A stretch of DNA of 64,000 nucleotides from Nitrospira sp. (GTDB taxonomy: Bacteria > Nitrospirota > Nitrospiria > Nitrospirales > Nitrospiraceae). Each line of letters opens with the position of its first letter. Positions within the stretch are counted from its first letter, which is position 1. The translations under genes and the position numbers were made by a program. Where the stretch lies: the NCBI GenBank assembly GCA_015903945.1, contig JABMDL010000001.1, positions 55,725 through 119,724 of the forward strand. The letters are read 5' to 3'. This document shows positions 20,279-29,795 of this stretch, one piece after another. The notes under the pieces are model-generated. The model ran no database searches. It saw only the letters and a list, made by a program, of their open reading frames with translations, and had not been told where the DNA came from.

Positions 20279-21845
20279 CCGGTTCTCCCAAAGAAAGTTG
20301 GCTATGCTGCTTCCAGCCTGACCGCTTGGCTTCGGGGAAGTCCGATCGGAAGTGGGCACCTACGCTGTTTTCCCGCCAAAGCGCCGATTCTGCGACGCAG
20401 TGCGCCACCTGAACCATGTTCTTCACCTCAAGATCGGCCCTTGTAGCAAACGGCCGTGATACCATCTGTGCCCACCGTGAGAGTTGAGCCGTGGCGCGAA
20501 TCAACGATTCACGAGAGCGAATGAGGCCGACGTGCCCCCACATAGTTCGGCGGAGCGAGTTCCGCAATTTTTCCGCATCCTCCAGCCGATGCCGTTGCGC
20601 GTGTCGGAGTGCCGTCACCTGCGCAGCCAGATCCGGCTGGGTGCGGTTGGAGGCCCAGGCCACGGCGGCCACGCCGGCCCGCATGCCGAACACCAGGCCC
20701 TCCAACAAGGAATTACTCGCCAGTCTGTTGGCACCGTGCACCCCGCTGCAGGCAACCTCGCCGGCGGCAAAGAGGCCGGGCAACGTCGTCGCGCCGTTGA
20801 GATCGGTCCAGACTCCTCCCATCATGTAATGCGCGCTCGGAGAGACCGGAATCCACTCCTCCGTAATGTCAATATCGTAGCGAAGACATGTCGAATAAAT
20901 AGTGGGGAATCGCCGCCTGACAAAATCAGCCCCGAGGTGCGTCACATCGAGGTACACATGACGCGCTTTGGTCGCCGCCATTTCCGCCCAGATCGCCCGC
21001 GCCACAATATCCCTGGGAGCCAAGGCACCGAGCGGATGATAGCGCAGCATGAACGCCTCACCCTTATGATTGCGCAACTGGCCTCCCTCACCCCGCATCG
21101 CTTCCGATAAGAGAAACGGCGGACTCGACGGCACATAGAGTGCCGTCGGATGAAATTGGACGAACTCCATGTCTTGCAGCTGTGCTCCCGCCCGGAAAGC
21201 CATGGCCATGCCATCCCCAGTCGCATTCGGTGGGTTCGTCGTTCGGGCATAGATCTGGCCGGCCCCCCCCGTCGAAAGCACGACCGCCTTGGCGGGGACA
21301 ATGGCCTGTTCGCCGGAGTTCTCGTCCAGCACGACCGCTCCGCAACACCGGCCTTCTTCTACGACCAGATCCACGGTGAAATGGTAATCCAGTCGATGGA
21401 TCTGTTTGTGCCGACCGGCCTGCGCCATTAAGACTCGCACCATCTCGTTACCCGTGGCATCGCCGCGGGCACGGAGAATCCGGCTGCGGCTATGTGCCGC
21501 CTCCCGTGCGAAGGCGAACTTTCCGCCTGTCTTGTCGAACTTGGCCCCCCATCGAATTAATTCCTGAATCCGATCCGGCCCTTCCTCGACCAACACCCGC
21601 ACCGCCTCGCGCCGACACAGTCCATGCCCGGCCTTCATCGTATCCGTCAGATGGATCGCCACATCGTCTTCCTCGCTCAATGCCACTGCCACTCCGCCCT
21701 GCGCAAAAATGGAGTTGCTCTGCAACGGATGGCCCTTGGTGAGCATCACGACCCGGCCTTCACGGCTGAGTTCGAGCGCCGCACGGAGACCGGCAACCCC
21801 GCTGCCAATGACGAGAAAGTCCGCCTGTACAGAATGTCGCCGCAT
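20211..21845 (-). CDS. nadB: L-aspartate oxidase
   Basis: DFLVIGSGVAGLRAALELS; QGGVAVAL; SAHYMMGGVWTDLNGATTLPGLFAAGEVACSGVHGANRLASNSLLEGLVFG. Confidence 0.95.
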   Translation of the reverse strand: MRRHSVQADFLVIGSGVAGLRAALELSREGRVVMLTKGHPLQSNSIFAQGGVAVALSEEDDVAIHLTDTMKAGHGLCRREAVRVLVEEGPDRIQELIRWGAKFDKTGGKFAFAREAAHSRSRILRARGDATGNEMVRVLMAQAGRHKQIHRLDYHFTVDLVVEEGRCCGAVVLDENSGEQAIVPAKAVVLSTGGAGQIYARTTNPPNATGDGMAMAFRAGAQLQDMEFVQFHPTALYVPSSPPFLLSEAMRGEGGQLRNHKGEAFMLRYHPLGALAPRDIVARAIWAEMAATKARHVYLDVTHLGADFVRRRFPTIYSTCLRYDIDITEEWIPVSPSAHYMMGGVWTDLNGATTLPGLFAAGEVACSGVHGANRLASNSLLEGLVFGMRAGVAAVAWASNRTQPDLAAQVTALRHAQRHRLEDAEKLRNSLRRTMWGHVGLIRSRESLIRATAQLSRWAQMVSRPFATRADLEVKNMVQVAHCVAESALWRENSVGAHFRSDFPEAKRSGWKQHSQLSLGEPAIERERRRGRGIVVALRPPVAR

Positions 21846-21852
21846 CGGATCG

Positions 21853-22374
21853 CTACCGCAAACCAGGTTGGAAGGGAAGGGATTCGGATAACGCTTGTTT
21901 GGCCTTCATGCCGAACGGCAGATCGCCCTGAGCCGCGCGGAGCAGAATCGTACCGGTCCCATTCCACTGAAAACGCGCATGGCCTCGCTGGCGCGTGCCC
22001 GGGTCTTCGGCGGTCTTCTTCCAGAGCCCCTGCCAACGGACATAGACGTCGATGTTCTCGCCCTCGATCATGATCCGTTCGATCTTGAACTCAAGGGAGA
22101 TCGAGTGAAACGCTTCAAAGTCGGCCTCGACGTTCCGTCGGAGCACATCCAGGGACTCCTCCTGCAACATGAGGGACTTGAACGAGGAATGATCCTTTGT
22201 TTGGTAGGCATTTCGTAACGCCTCCACCGCCCGATCGATTCGCTGGATGCGTGTATGATCCGCCGGGTACGGAGGGGACTTGGACGAACAGGCGCCGACC
22301 GCCACCAGGAGCAGGACGATCCATCCGGCGAATATCCAACGTGAGTGAAAGACAGACATCCAACGCCGATTCAT
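21853..22374 (-). CDS. Putative lipoprotein with NTF2-like domain
   Basis: Signal with lipobox-like LLLVAVGACSS; remainder AVEALRNAYQTKDHSSFKSLM. Confidence 0.65.
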   Translation of the reverse strand: MNRRWMSVFHSRWIFAGWIVLLLVAVGACSSKSPPYPADHTRIQRIDRAVEALRNAYQTKDHSSFKSLMLQEESLDVLRRNVEADFEAFHSISLEFKIERIMIEGENIDVYVRWQGLWKKTAEDPGTRQRGHARFQWNGTGTILLRAAQGDLPFGMKAKQALSESLPFQPGLR

Positions 22375-22513
22375 GCATGCAGTATAGGAAGTGGACAAAC
22401 GAGGGGTCAAGGGAGGCTTCCTCAGGCCGACGTTCGATCCAGACAAACCGCCGCCATTCGCTTGCATTTTGCGCCGAAAGCCTCTAGACTCCGCCCCCCA
22501 GGAGAACTACAAC

Positions 22514-22609
22514 ATGTCGAGTGTACTGAAAAAACGTCGAAAAAAAATGCGCAAGCACAAGTATAAGAAGCTGCGCCAGCGTCAAAAATTCCTTCGGCGC
22601 AAGAGCTAG
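22514..22609 (+). CDS. AURKAIP1/COX24-domain mini-protein (bS22-like)
   Basis: MSSVLKKRRKKMRKHKYKKLRQRQKFLRRKS, 31 aa, highly basic, xSVxKKRRKKMxKHKxKKL pattern; AGGAG upstream. Confidence 0.85.
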   Translation: MSSVLKKRRKKMRKHKYKKLRQRQKFLRRKS

Positions 22610-22636
22610 CCAGAGTCCGTCACGCAGGAGGAGGCT

Positions 22637-22855
22637 GTGCCCGAAGGAAAGAAGGTCCGGATCCGCATCCGGACGGTCAATTGCACGTATGTAGGCGATT
22701 TCCTGGTTCCTCCGATGCGCAATCGTGTCTCGGACGCCATCAACGAAGAGGTCCGTCTGTTCATCAGCCTGACCGACGTCGTCATCGACGACAAAGAGCG
22801 GTCCGACTTTGTGGCGATCAACAAGAACCTCATCGAGTCTGTCGTACAACTCTAG
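22637..22855 (+). CDS. Small conserved-looking protein (DUF6812-like)
   Basis: GTG start with AGGAGG upstream; VRIRIRTVNCTYVGDFLVPPMRNRVSDAINEEVRLFISLTDVVIDD. Confidence 0.6.
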   Translation: MPEGKKVRIRIRTVNCTYVGDFLVPPMRNRVSDAINEEVRLFISLTDVVIDDKERSDFVAINKNLIESVVQL

Positions 22856-22960
22856 CTCGCCCTTGACCGCCGCCGTCCTTGCCGCTTCCGTCGTCCTCCG
22901 TTGCATGCCCCCGTCAACCGAACATCGGCACCGGCCTGTGACCACCGCCTGTCGTCCACC

Positions 22961-24691
22961 ATGCTGATTTTCAGACGATTCTTGCCGTTCGTGCAGCCGT
23001 ACCTGCCTCGGATGATTGTGGCCGGACTATTGGTCATGGGCGTGGCGGCGGTCAATCTCACCCTGCTCCGCCTGGCCGGCCTCCTCTGGGATGTCATCAC
23101 CGTGCGCCACGACGCCGAGCGAATGACGGAGCTGATCGCAATTTTTCTTGGTCTGGTCCTCCTTCAAGGTCTCTGTTCGATGGGCCACAGTTATCTGACC
23201 GCGTGGGTCTCCCAGCGCATCGTCGCCGATTTTCGCCGACACCTCTTCTCTCACCTACAAACGCTCGATCTCCGGTTTTTCGCGCGCCGCCGCACCGGCG
23301 AATTGCTCTCGCGCCTGATGAGCGATGTGACCGTTATTCAAACCGTCGTGACAGAAACCCCCATCGACAGCGCCAAACAGCTTGTGACCTTCGTGGGGGG
23401 CATTGCCTTTCTCCTCACCATGAATTGGCGCCTCTGCCTCCTGATCCTGCTCCTCCTGCCCGGGCTGGTGTTGGTCGCCAAGATCTTCGGACGCAGACTC
23501 AAAGCGCTCTCCACATCCATGCAAGACCACACCGCCGCGCTCAGCACACTGGCGGAGGAAGTGATCTCCGGTATCCGCATCGTCAAATCGTTCGTCCAGA
23601 CCAAACGGGAAGAGACACGCTTCTCGGCCCAGATCGACCGCACACTGCAACTCACCATGCGCCGTGCAGGGATCATGGCGCTGTTTATCCCCTCCATCAG
23701 CCTCCTCACATTTTCAGCCGCCGCCGCCGTCATGTGGTATGGAGGCCGGCAAGTTATCGACGGCTCCGTTACGCCGGGCGATCTGTTCGCCTTCGTGTTG
23801 TTCGCCGGCATTCTGATTGGTCCCTTCAGTTCTGGGGCCCGCGTATTCGCACAAGTCAAAGAGGCTCAGGGCGCCATGCAACGGGTTTTTGAGATTCTTG
23901 ACGTCCAGCCGGACATTCACGATCAGCCCGGCGCGAACGTCTTCTCCTTGGTCGACGGCGCCGTGCGCTTCGAAGACGTCAGTTTCTCCTACGATCCTCG
24001 GCACCCTGTCCTCTCGCACCTGTCCTTCATGGCCAATCCCGGCGAAGTCGTCGCCCTGGTCGGCCCGACGGGAGCAGGCAAGACAACCGTGATTAATCTG
24101 TTGCACCGATTTTACGATCCCACTGAAGGGCGCATTACCATCGACGGCAAGGATCTGCGCCAGGCGAACGTCGAGAGCTGGTATCGGCAACTCGCGCTCG
24201 TTCCCCAAGAAACGATTCTCTTCGGCGGAACCATCCTCGACAACATCCGCTATGGCAATCCCGATGCAGATCACGCGGCGGTGCAGGAAGCCGCCAGGGC
24301 CGCGCATGCCCATGATTTCATTACAGGCCTTCCCGATGGCTATCGCACCGTCGTCGGTGAAAAAGGCGTCAACCTATCAGGCGGGCAGCGCCAGCGCATC
24401 GCGATTGCACGGGCGATCCTCAAGAACCCCCGCATCTTGCTGTTGGATGAGGCCACCTCGTCTCTCGACACCGAATCGGAGCGGCTGGTGCAGGACGCGT
24501 TGGAGCGCCTGATGAAAGGGCGGACGACGTTTGTCGTCGCCCACCGGTTATCGACCGTGCAACGCGCTGACCGCATCTTGGTGCTGGACAAGGGCATGTT
24601 GGTGGAAGAAGGCACCCACGCGCAACTGATGGAGCGCGCGGGCTTGTATCACTATCTATACACAATCCGCATGCACGAAACGATCGCGTGA
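22961..24691 (+). CDS. ABC exporter, MsbA/lipid-type half transporter
   Basis: Intact motifs: VGPTGAGKTTV, VNLSGGQRQRIAIARAIL, ILLLDEATSSLD, VVAHRLST; N-terminal TMD. Confidence 0.95.
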   Translation: MLIFRRFLPFVQPYLPRMIVAGLLVMGVAAVNLTLLRLAGLLWDVITVRHDAERMTELIAIFLGLVLLQGLCSMGHSYLTAWVSQRIVADFRRHLFSHLQTLDLRFFARRRTGELLSRLMSDVTVIQTVVTETPIDSAKQLVTFVGGIAFLLTMNWRLCLLILLLLPGLVLVAKIFGRRLKALSTSMQDHTAALSTLAEEVISGIRIVKSFVQTKREETRFSAQIDRTLQLTMRRAGIMALFIPSISLLTFSAAAAVMWYGGRQVIDGSVTPGDLFAFVLFAGILIGPFSSGARVFAQVKEAQGAMQRVFEILDVQPDIHDQPGANVFSLVDGAVRFEDVSFSYDPRHPVLSHLSFMANPGEVVALVGPTGAGKTTVINLLHRFYDPTEGRITIDGKDLRQANVESWYRQLALVPQETILFGGTILDNIRYGNPDADHAAVQEAARAAHAHDFITGLPDGYRTVVGEKGVNLSGGQRQRIAIARAILKNPRILLLDEATSSLDTESERLVQDALERLMKGRTTFVVAHRLSTVQRADRILVLDKGMLVEEGTHAQLMERAGLYHYLYTIRMHETIA

Positions 24692-24733
24692 GTCTGCTCC
24701 TAACAGGGGTCGGCGGGAACGAATCGAAGCGGA

Positions 24734-25387
24734 CTACTTCACTTTCGAGAAGTCGGCGGGGATTCTGGCCTCTTGCCCGTCTTGCAGATTCACGACGAAC
24801 ACGGATTTGGCCGTTGGGTCAAACTGCTCGTAGGCGAAGAGCGCCGTAAACCGGGAGCGAAAGGCCGGGCCGTTGCCCTCGTTCTTTCGTCCTCGCTCGG
24901 CCTTGCCGAGATCGATCGGCTTGATTCGCTTCGATCCTTGCTGCAATTCGATGACGGCCCCTTCGGCGAAATACTCGTCCTCGCCGCAGAGCTGGACCTC
25001 GACCTCCATATTGGGCATGTCTATCACTTTCTTGATGAACTCTTCCGGCATGCGCACGTCGATCTTGCGTTTCTTCGATTCCACGGCCTCCTGTCGGCCG
25101 AACGCTTCCAGGCGATAGCGTTTGGTACGCAGGATCGCACTGGCGCCGCACGGGTCCTTCTCCGGATCGGCGCCCACCCGAGCGGCCAAGGACGCCTGTT
25201 GAAGGACCCTTTTCACATCCTCAGGAAGAGTGGCTTTCTCCATCGGAACCCGGCCGGCCTCCAACGCCTTTTGAGCCTCCTCGGCGGACAGTTTCACATC
25301 GATGGCCCAAGCCGTTTCAATCCCGACCGCACACATTCCGATCAGGCTGACAACAACCCACAAGACGCTGCTTCTGTGCGAAACCAT
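24734..25387 (-). CDS. Exported hypothetical protein
   Basis: Signal peptide (LWVVVSLIGMCAVGIETAWA) followed by soluble domain. Confidence 0.6.
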   Translation of the reverse strand: MVSHRSSVLWVVVSLIGMCAVGIETAWAIDVKLSAEEAQKALEAGRVPMEKATLPEDVKRVLQQASLAARVGADPEKDPCGASAILRTKRYRLEAFGRQEAVESKKRKIDVRMPEEFIKKVIDMPNMEVEVQLCGEDEYFAEGAVIELQQGSKRIKPIDLGKAERGRKNEGNGPAFRSRFTALFAYEQFDPTAKSVFVVNLQDGQEARIPADFSKVK

Positions 25388-25482
25388 GCCTTCCTTTCCG
25401 AAGCCGGTGACGCCCCCCGGCCGATGGTTACATGTGGATAAAACGGCGGGCGCATTGTAGGAGAACGGCGCACTCGATGCAA

Positions 25483-26115
25483 TCAGGCGGCGAACCGGCT
25501 CCAATTGGGATACGGCTTCTGCCTATAGATGTCCTCCACATCCCGCGGAACGGGATACCCGACAGACCCAAGCAGCCGCGCCACGACCGCTAACGGCAAA
25601 CCCACCACGGCGGTGAAATCTCCGTCGATCCGTTCAACGAGGTTTCCTCCCGCACCTTGAATCGAATAGGCCCCGGCCTTGCCCCACGATTCCCCACTCA
25701 CAAGATACCGCTCGATAGCGTCCTCAATATCCGCGTACATATATACCGTGGCCGTCACGATCTCAACCGAATCGACCGCTCGGATCCGACTGCACAGGGC
25801 CACCGCCGTGTGAACCTCATGCGGCCGGCCGGCGAGATCGGTCAGCATGCCACGCGCCTCGTCAAGGTCGCGCGGCTTGCCTAACAGACGGCCGTCCAAC
25901 TCGATCACGGTGTCGCTGCCCAGTACAAGATCTCCCGGCCTCCTGTCCGCAATGGATCGGGCTTTCTCAATGGCAAAGTATCCAACCTGTTCGCGGGGAG
26001 ACAAACCTGCGAGAGGATGTTCTTCAAATGCCGGAGGGTCGACCTCGAAGGACACTCCCAAGAGCGCAAGCAGCTCGCGGCGGCGGGGCGATGTGGAGGC
26101 CAGCACTAACTGCAT
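25483..26115 (-). CDS. maf: Maf family nucleotide pyrophosphatase
   Basis: LVLASTSPRRRELLALLGVSFEV; LVLGSDTVIELDGRLLGKPRDLDEA; GAYSIQGAGGNLVERIDGDFTAVVGLPL. Confidence 0.94.
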   Translation of the reverse strand: MQLVLASTSPRRRELLALLGVSFEVDPPAFEEHPLAGLSPREQVGYFAIEKARSIADRRPGDLVLGSDTVIELDGRLLGKPRDLDEARGMLTDLAGRPHEVHTAVALCSRIRAVDSVEIVTATVYMYADIEDAIERYLVSGESWGKAGAYSIQGAGGNLVERIDGDFTAVVGLPLAVVARLLGSVGYPVPRDVEDIYRQKPYPNWSRFAA

Positions 26116-27284
26116 CGTGACGCCGGCATCGGTTCACGCTCACCCGTTTCATCGATCAGTGCAGGCTCGGCTGAATCCCGAATCCGCTGGGCTCGATAGT
26201 CGTCGAGCGTGGCTTCGAGCTCTCTCACCGAAGACAATCGGAACATCCGTGCGCGCAACGCGGCGGCATGCGGAAATCCCTTGCAGTACCAGCCCAAGTG
26301 TTTGCGCATCCGATGAAATTGCCCCTGGCCGCAGAACGCCTCAAATTGGCGGGCATGATCCAACAAGACCGCAAACCGTTGGTCGAGGGAGATCACAATC
26401 TCGGAACCGATTTCTGGGCCGGGACCGTTCGGCTCACGGGCGGACCGGCGGGCCCGTTCTTTCGCACAGAAAAACCACGGAGCGCCGAGAACAGCCCGCC
26501 CGACCAACACGCCGTCCACACCAGTTTCGCGAACACGCGATACCGCGTCGTGCAAGCTGTGAAGATCTCCGTTCCCACATAACAAGGTCCCGGTCCCCTT
26601 CGCCATGGCCGCGGCCTGCGCAATAGCGGACCAATCAGCCGCGCCACGGTACATCTGCCGAAGCGTCCGCCCATGAAGCGAGATCACAGTCGGCTGCTCT
26701 TCCAGCAAATGCTCGATCCAGCTTTCTACCACGACCGAGTCGTAGCCGAGCCGCGTCTTGACGGAGAGGGGGATGGGACGGCGTAGGGCAACCCCTCCAC
26801 GCTCCTCGTTGAGCCGCCGAATAGCTGCAATTCTGGCCGGCTTGAACCCCACGCGTTCGAGGGTCTGCCCACCGACCCAATCCTCGATTCCACGCCTGGC
26901 AGCCTGCATGATGGATCGGGCCACATCGGGCGTTCTGATGAGGCCCGCGCCCGATCCGGAGGCCGCGACGCTCTTTGACGGGCACCCCATGTTGATATCC
27001 AACCCATCGAATCCCAACTCACAGACCGCGTGTGCAGCCTGATAAAACAACTCCGGATCGTTCCCATAAAGCTGCGCCACCATCGGACGCTCGATTTCAC
27101 TATAGACCAGGGTCTCCAGCAACTTCTCCGGCCCATGGCAGAGATCGTGCACATGCGTAAACTCCGTGAACATGACATCGGGCTTGCCTTGCCTCGCGAT
27201 CACGGAACGAAAACTGGCGTCGGTGACACCGTCCATCGGAGACAGACCGATGATCGGACGAGGGAGGGTGCGCCAAAAACTCAT
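26106..27284 (-). CDS. tRNA-dihydrouridine synthase
   Basis: LSPMDGVTDASFR; DINMGCPSK; SVKTRLGYD; ISLHGRTLRQMYRGAADWSAI; LCGNGDLHS. Confidence 0.93.
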   Translation of the reverse strand: MSFWRTLPRPIIGLSPMDGVTDASFRSVIARQGKPDVMFTEFTHVHDLCHGPEKLLETLVYSEIERPMVAQLYGNDPELFYQAAHAVCELGFDGLDINMGCPSKSVAASGSGAGLIRTPDVARSIMQAARRGIEDWVGGQTLERVGFKPARIAAIRRLNEERGGVALRRPIPLSVKTRLGYDSVVVESWIEHLLEEQPTVISLHGRTLRQMYRGAADWSAIAQAAAMAKGTGTLLCGNGDLHSLHDAVSRVRETGVDGVLVGRAVLGAPWFFCAKERARRSAREPNGPGPEIGSEIVISLDQRFAVLLDHARQFEAFCGQGQFHRMRKHLGWYCKGFPHAAALRARMFRLSSVRELEATLDDYRAQRIRDSAEPALIDETGEREPMPASRCS

Positions 27285-28774
27285 GGGCGTTCGCTCGCAG
27301 TCTGAACCGGAGGCTCATTGGCGGTATCATAGGCACGCCTCAGTTCGTCGGCCTCTTGTTCGGCAATGCCGCGCAAGTCCGGCGCTTCGCCTTGGACAAA
27401 CTCCATAAACCGCTCGATTTTGACAAGAAAGAAATCATAGGAACGTGCCTGCGGCCTCGGCCGACTGAACCAAAACGGAACGAACCGCGAGAGCGACACG
27501 CCTTGCGCGGCAAGCCGACGGCATGTTTCCGGGAACATCGATTCTACATCGCCACCCCAGTGGAGAATCTCATAGGGAAGGTAGATGGACCGATACATGT
27601 CAATCTCATCGGCGCAGGCAGCGGGATTCGTCCATTCCGGTCCAATAGGCTCGGCTCGGCCCGCCGCCACACGGGCGTATCGATGATAAGCCTCCTCCAA
27701 CTCACGCGCGGCTGCGTCAGACAGCCGTTCCCCCTTCGGCAGCCAGGCTGAACGGTCGGTGGAAGACACGGGCAGGTCTCCTACCGGAAACAAAACGGAC
27801 CGATAGCGCTCGGCAAATCGGGCAAATTCATCGACGATCAACTCGACCGGTTTGGTGTCGACTTCCAACGCCAGACCCCGCAGACTAGTCAGACCCGGAT
27901 GGCTCAGAACCTGGTCAAGCATCTCGAAGAGCACCGCTGGAATGGGAGCCGCATGAGCATCGATCCACGCAGGCAGCACACCGTCTCTGTCCGGCTTGAC
28001 CGGCCCTGACGCCGCGGTCGAACCCGATTCGTGAATGGAGAGTCCCGCTACATGAATCTCGACCACACGATGCATGGGGAATTCGTCCAGGAACGTGCTG
28101 ACAAATTGCCCCAGCGAGGCCCTTCGCCAGGCGCCTGAATACCGATAGACGGTCCAGAGATGGCCAATGTCCAGCACAAGCCCACAAGGCGCACTCTTGA
28201 TAACCACCTGAAAATATTTTGGAATGGTCATTGTCCCCGCGACAAAGTAGGTGAGCGGAGGCATTTCCAGCAATACCATCGGCGCAGCCCCATGTGAGAG
28301 GTGGCAATGACGGTCGAGCCGTTCTTGTACGCGGAGGGTGTTTTCAGCCACCATGCAGGCGCTGGACTCCGTATAAAGCGGAGGGAGATAGGTCCCAAAC
28401 GAATACCCTGCAATGGATTTTGTCGCACATTCGTGATTCAGCCAGGCACTGTCCAGCGTCTGGAGATGTCCGGCAACCTCGTGAACCTCCTCTGCGAACA
28501 GAGGGTCATCGGCGATTCCTGGCTGTGTCACCCACAAGCCTTCGCCATGATATGTCAACAAGACGTCACCGGCCTGGCTTTTGACCACCGCCAGCGCCGC
28601 TGGACCCGCGCGAAACACCTCCAGATAGGCCGGTAGTACTTGACGGCGCTGCAGCGCTCCGAGCAAGCTGGTAAAATCGGGAGAGTACACGTCGACAGAG
28701 AGGCCTAGGCCATGAACCTGAATCAGGCTAAGACGACGGAGAAACTCCCGCTCCAGAGAATTCAGCGCAGCCAT
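27281..28774 (-). CDS. DUF692/MNIO-like TIM-barrel protein
   Basis: HGLGLSVDVYS; ILEVF-like opening; LDSAWLNHECATKSIAGYSFGTYLPPLYTESSA; LLEMPPLTYFVAG; GLVLDIGHLWTVYRYSG; VVEIHVAGLSIH pattern of metal ligands resembles DUF692. Confidence 0.68.
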   Translation of the reverse strand: MAALNSLEREFLRRLSLIQVHGLGLSVDVYSPDFTSLLGALQRRQVLPAYLEVFRAGPAALAVVKSQAGDVLLTYHGEGLWVTQPGIADDPLFAEEVHEVAGHLQTLDSAWLNHECATKSIAGYSFGTYLPPLYTESSACMVAENTLRVQERLDRHCHLSHGAAPMVLLEMPPLTYFVAGTMTIPKYFQVVIKSAPCGLVLDIGHLWTVYRYSGAWRRASLGQFVSTFLDEFPMHRVVEIHVAGLSIHESGSTAASGPVKPDRDGVLPAWIDAHAAPIPAVLFEMLDQVLSHPGLTSLRGLALEVDTKPVELIVDEFARFAERYRSVLFPVGDLPVSSTDRSAWLPKGERLSDAAARELEEAYHRYARVAAGRAEPIGPEWTNPAACADEIDMYRSIYLPYEILHWGGDVESMFPETCRRLAAQGVSLSRFVPFWFSRPRPQARSYDFFLVKIERFMEFVQGEAPDLRGIAEQEADELRRAYDTANEPPVQTASERP

Positions 28775-28942
28775 CCAGATGTTCTCACCGAGGGCCAAAA
28801 TTTCGTCCAATTCTATTCCTGGAAACCGTTGACTGACAAGGGTTTGGCAAAATCATGGGCTCCCCAGACCTTCTGCTATACTTGGCGTACATCGCAGGGG
28901 CCGGACGCCCGGCTGTTTCGGAAGAAAGGACCGGGCTGATCG

Positions 28943-29713
28943 ATGTCGAGCAACGATGAAACACGGTCAACCGCTGCGAATCACCCAAACCCCGTGGTTG
29001 CACACATGATGACACCAGGTGTAGTCCAGATTCCCGGCGACGTGTCTGTGACCGAAGCGGCTTCCCTCTTGGAGCGGGAGCAGATGCCCTGCCTGCTCAT
29101 CAAGGACACCGAATCCTGTTTCGGACTCATGACCCCGACCGACATCGTCAAGAAAGTGGTCGCGCAAGGTCTGGAGCCGGACGATATCGAAGTGCGCACA
29201 ATCATGACACGACCGGTCCAATTTATCGAATACGATCGAGCGGCGGATGACGCATCGAGGATGATGATGACGAGCGGCGTCCCAATCTTGATCGTCACCA
29301 AACAGGATCAGCCCGTGGGTGTCCTGACGGCACGAGACTTGATCCTCGCGCCGAAACGTTGTCTCGTCAATATCCCGGCAACCATTCGGGCAACGGACGG
29401 AAGCCTTTCCGGACCTGAGTATCAGGCCACGATCGTAGAACTCAGCCATGTCGGTGCACTCGTGGAGCCTTCGACTTCCTTGCTCCCTGACACTTCGGTC
29501 ATGTTACGCTTTTCCCTCCCCTCTTTGGCAAGCCCGCTGACGGTTCGAGGTCGGATCGTGTCCGATTACGGCCGGAGGCGCAGGGCCGGACCACCGTCTC
29601 GGACCTCAGCCGCCACGTTCGATATCCAATTTGTCGATCTCTCGTCCACGGACCAGTCAACGATCAAAGCGTGGGTGCTCCAGCATTCGCCCACATCTTC
29701 CGATCTATTCTAG
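28943..29713 (+). CDS. CBS-domain pair fused to PilZ-like domain
   Basis: MTPGVVQIPGDVSVTEAASLLER and IMTRPVQFIEYDRAADDASRMMM CBS repeats; C-terminal YQATIVELSHVGALVEPS...FDIQFVDLSSTDQSTIKAWV. Confidence 0.75.
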   Translation: MSSNDETRSTAANHPNPVVAHMMTPGVVQIPGDVSVTEAASLLEREQMPCLLIKDTESCFGLMTPTDIVKKVVAQGLEPDDIEVRTIMTRPVQFIEYDRAADDASRMMMTSGVPILIVTKQDQPVGVLTARDLILAPKRCLVNIPATIRATDGSLSGPEYQATIVELSHVGALVEPSTSLLPDTSVMLRFSLPSLASPLTVRGRIVSDYGRRRRAGPPSRTSAATFDIQFVDLSSTDQSTIKAWVLQHSPTSSDLF

Positions 29714-29795
29714 GCCACGCCCATCTTTGAAGGTTCTTTGACCAATCTGTGATCCATTGATAGAATCGCTCGTCAGCGTATGCGAGAGGACACAC

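Noticed and set aside
22961-24691. MsbA-like ABC transporter as part of a novel system
   Set aside because: All motifs canonical and context ordinary; used only as comparison for the degenerate ABC protein.
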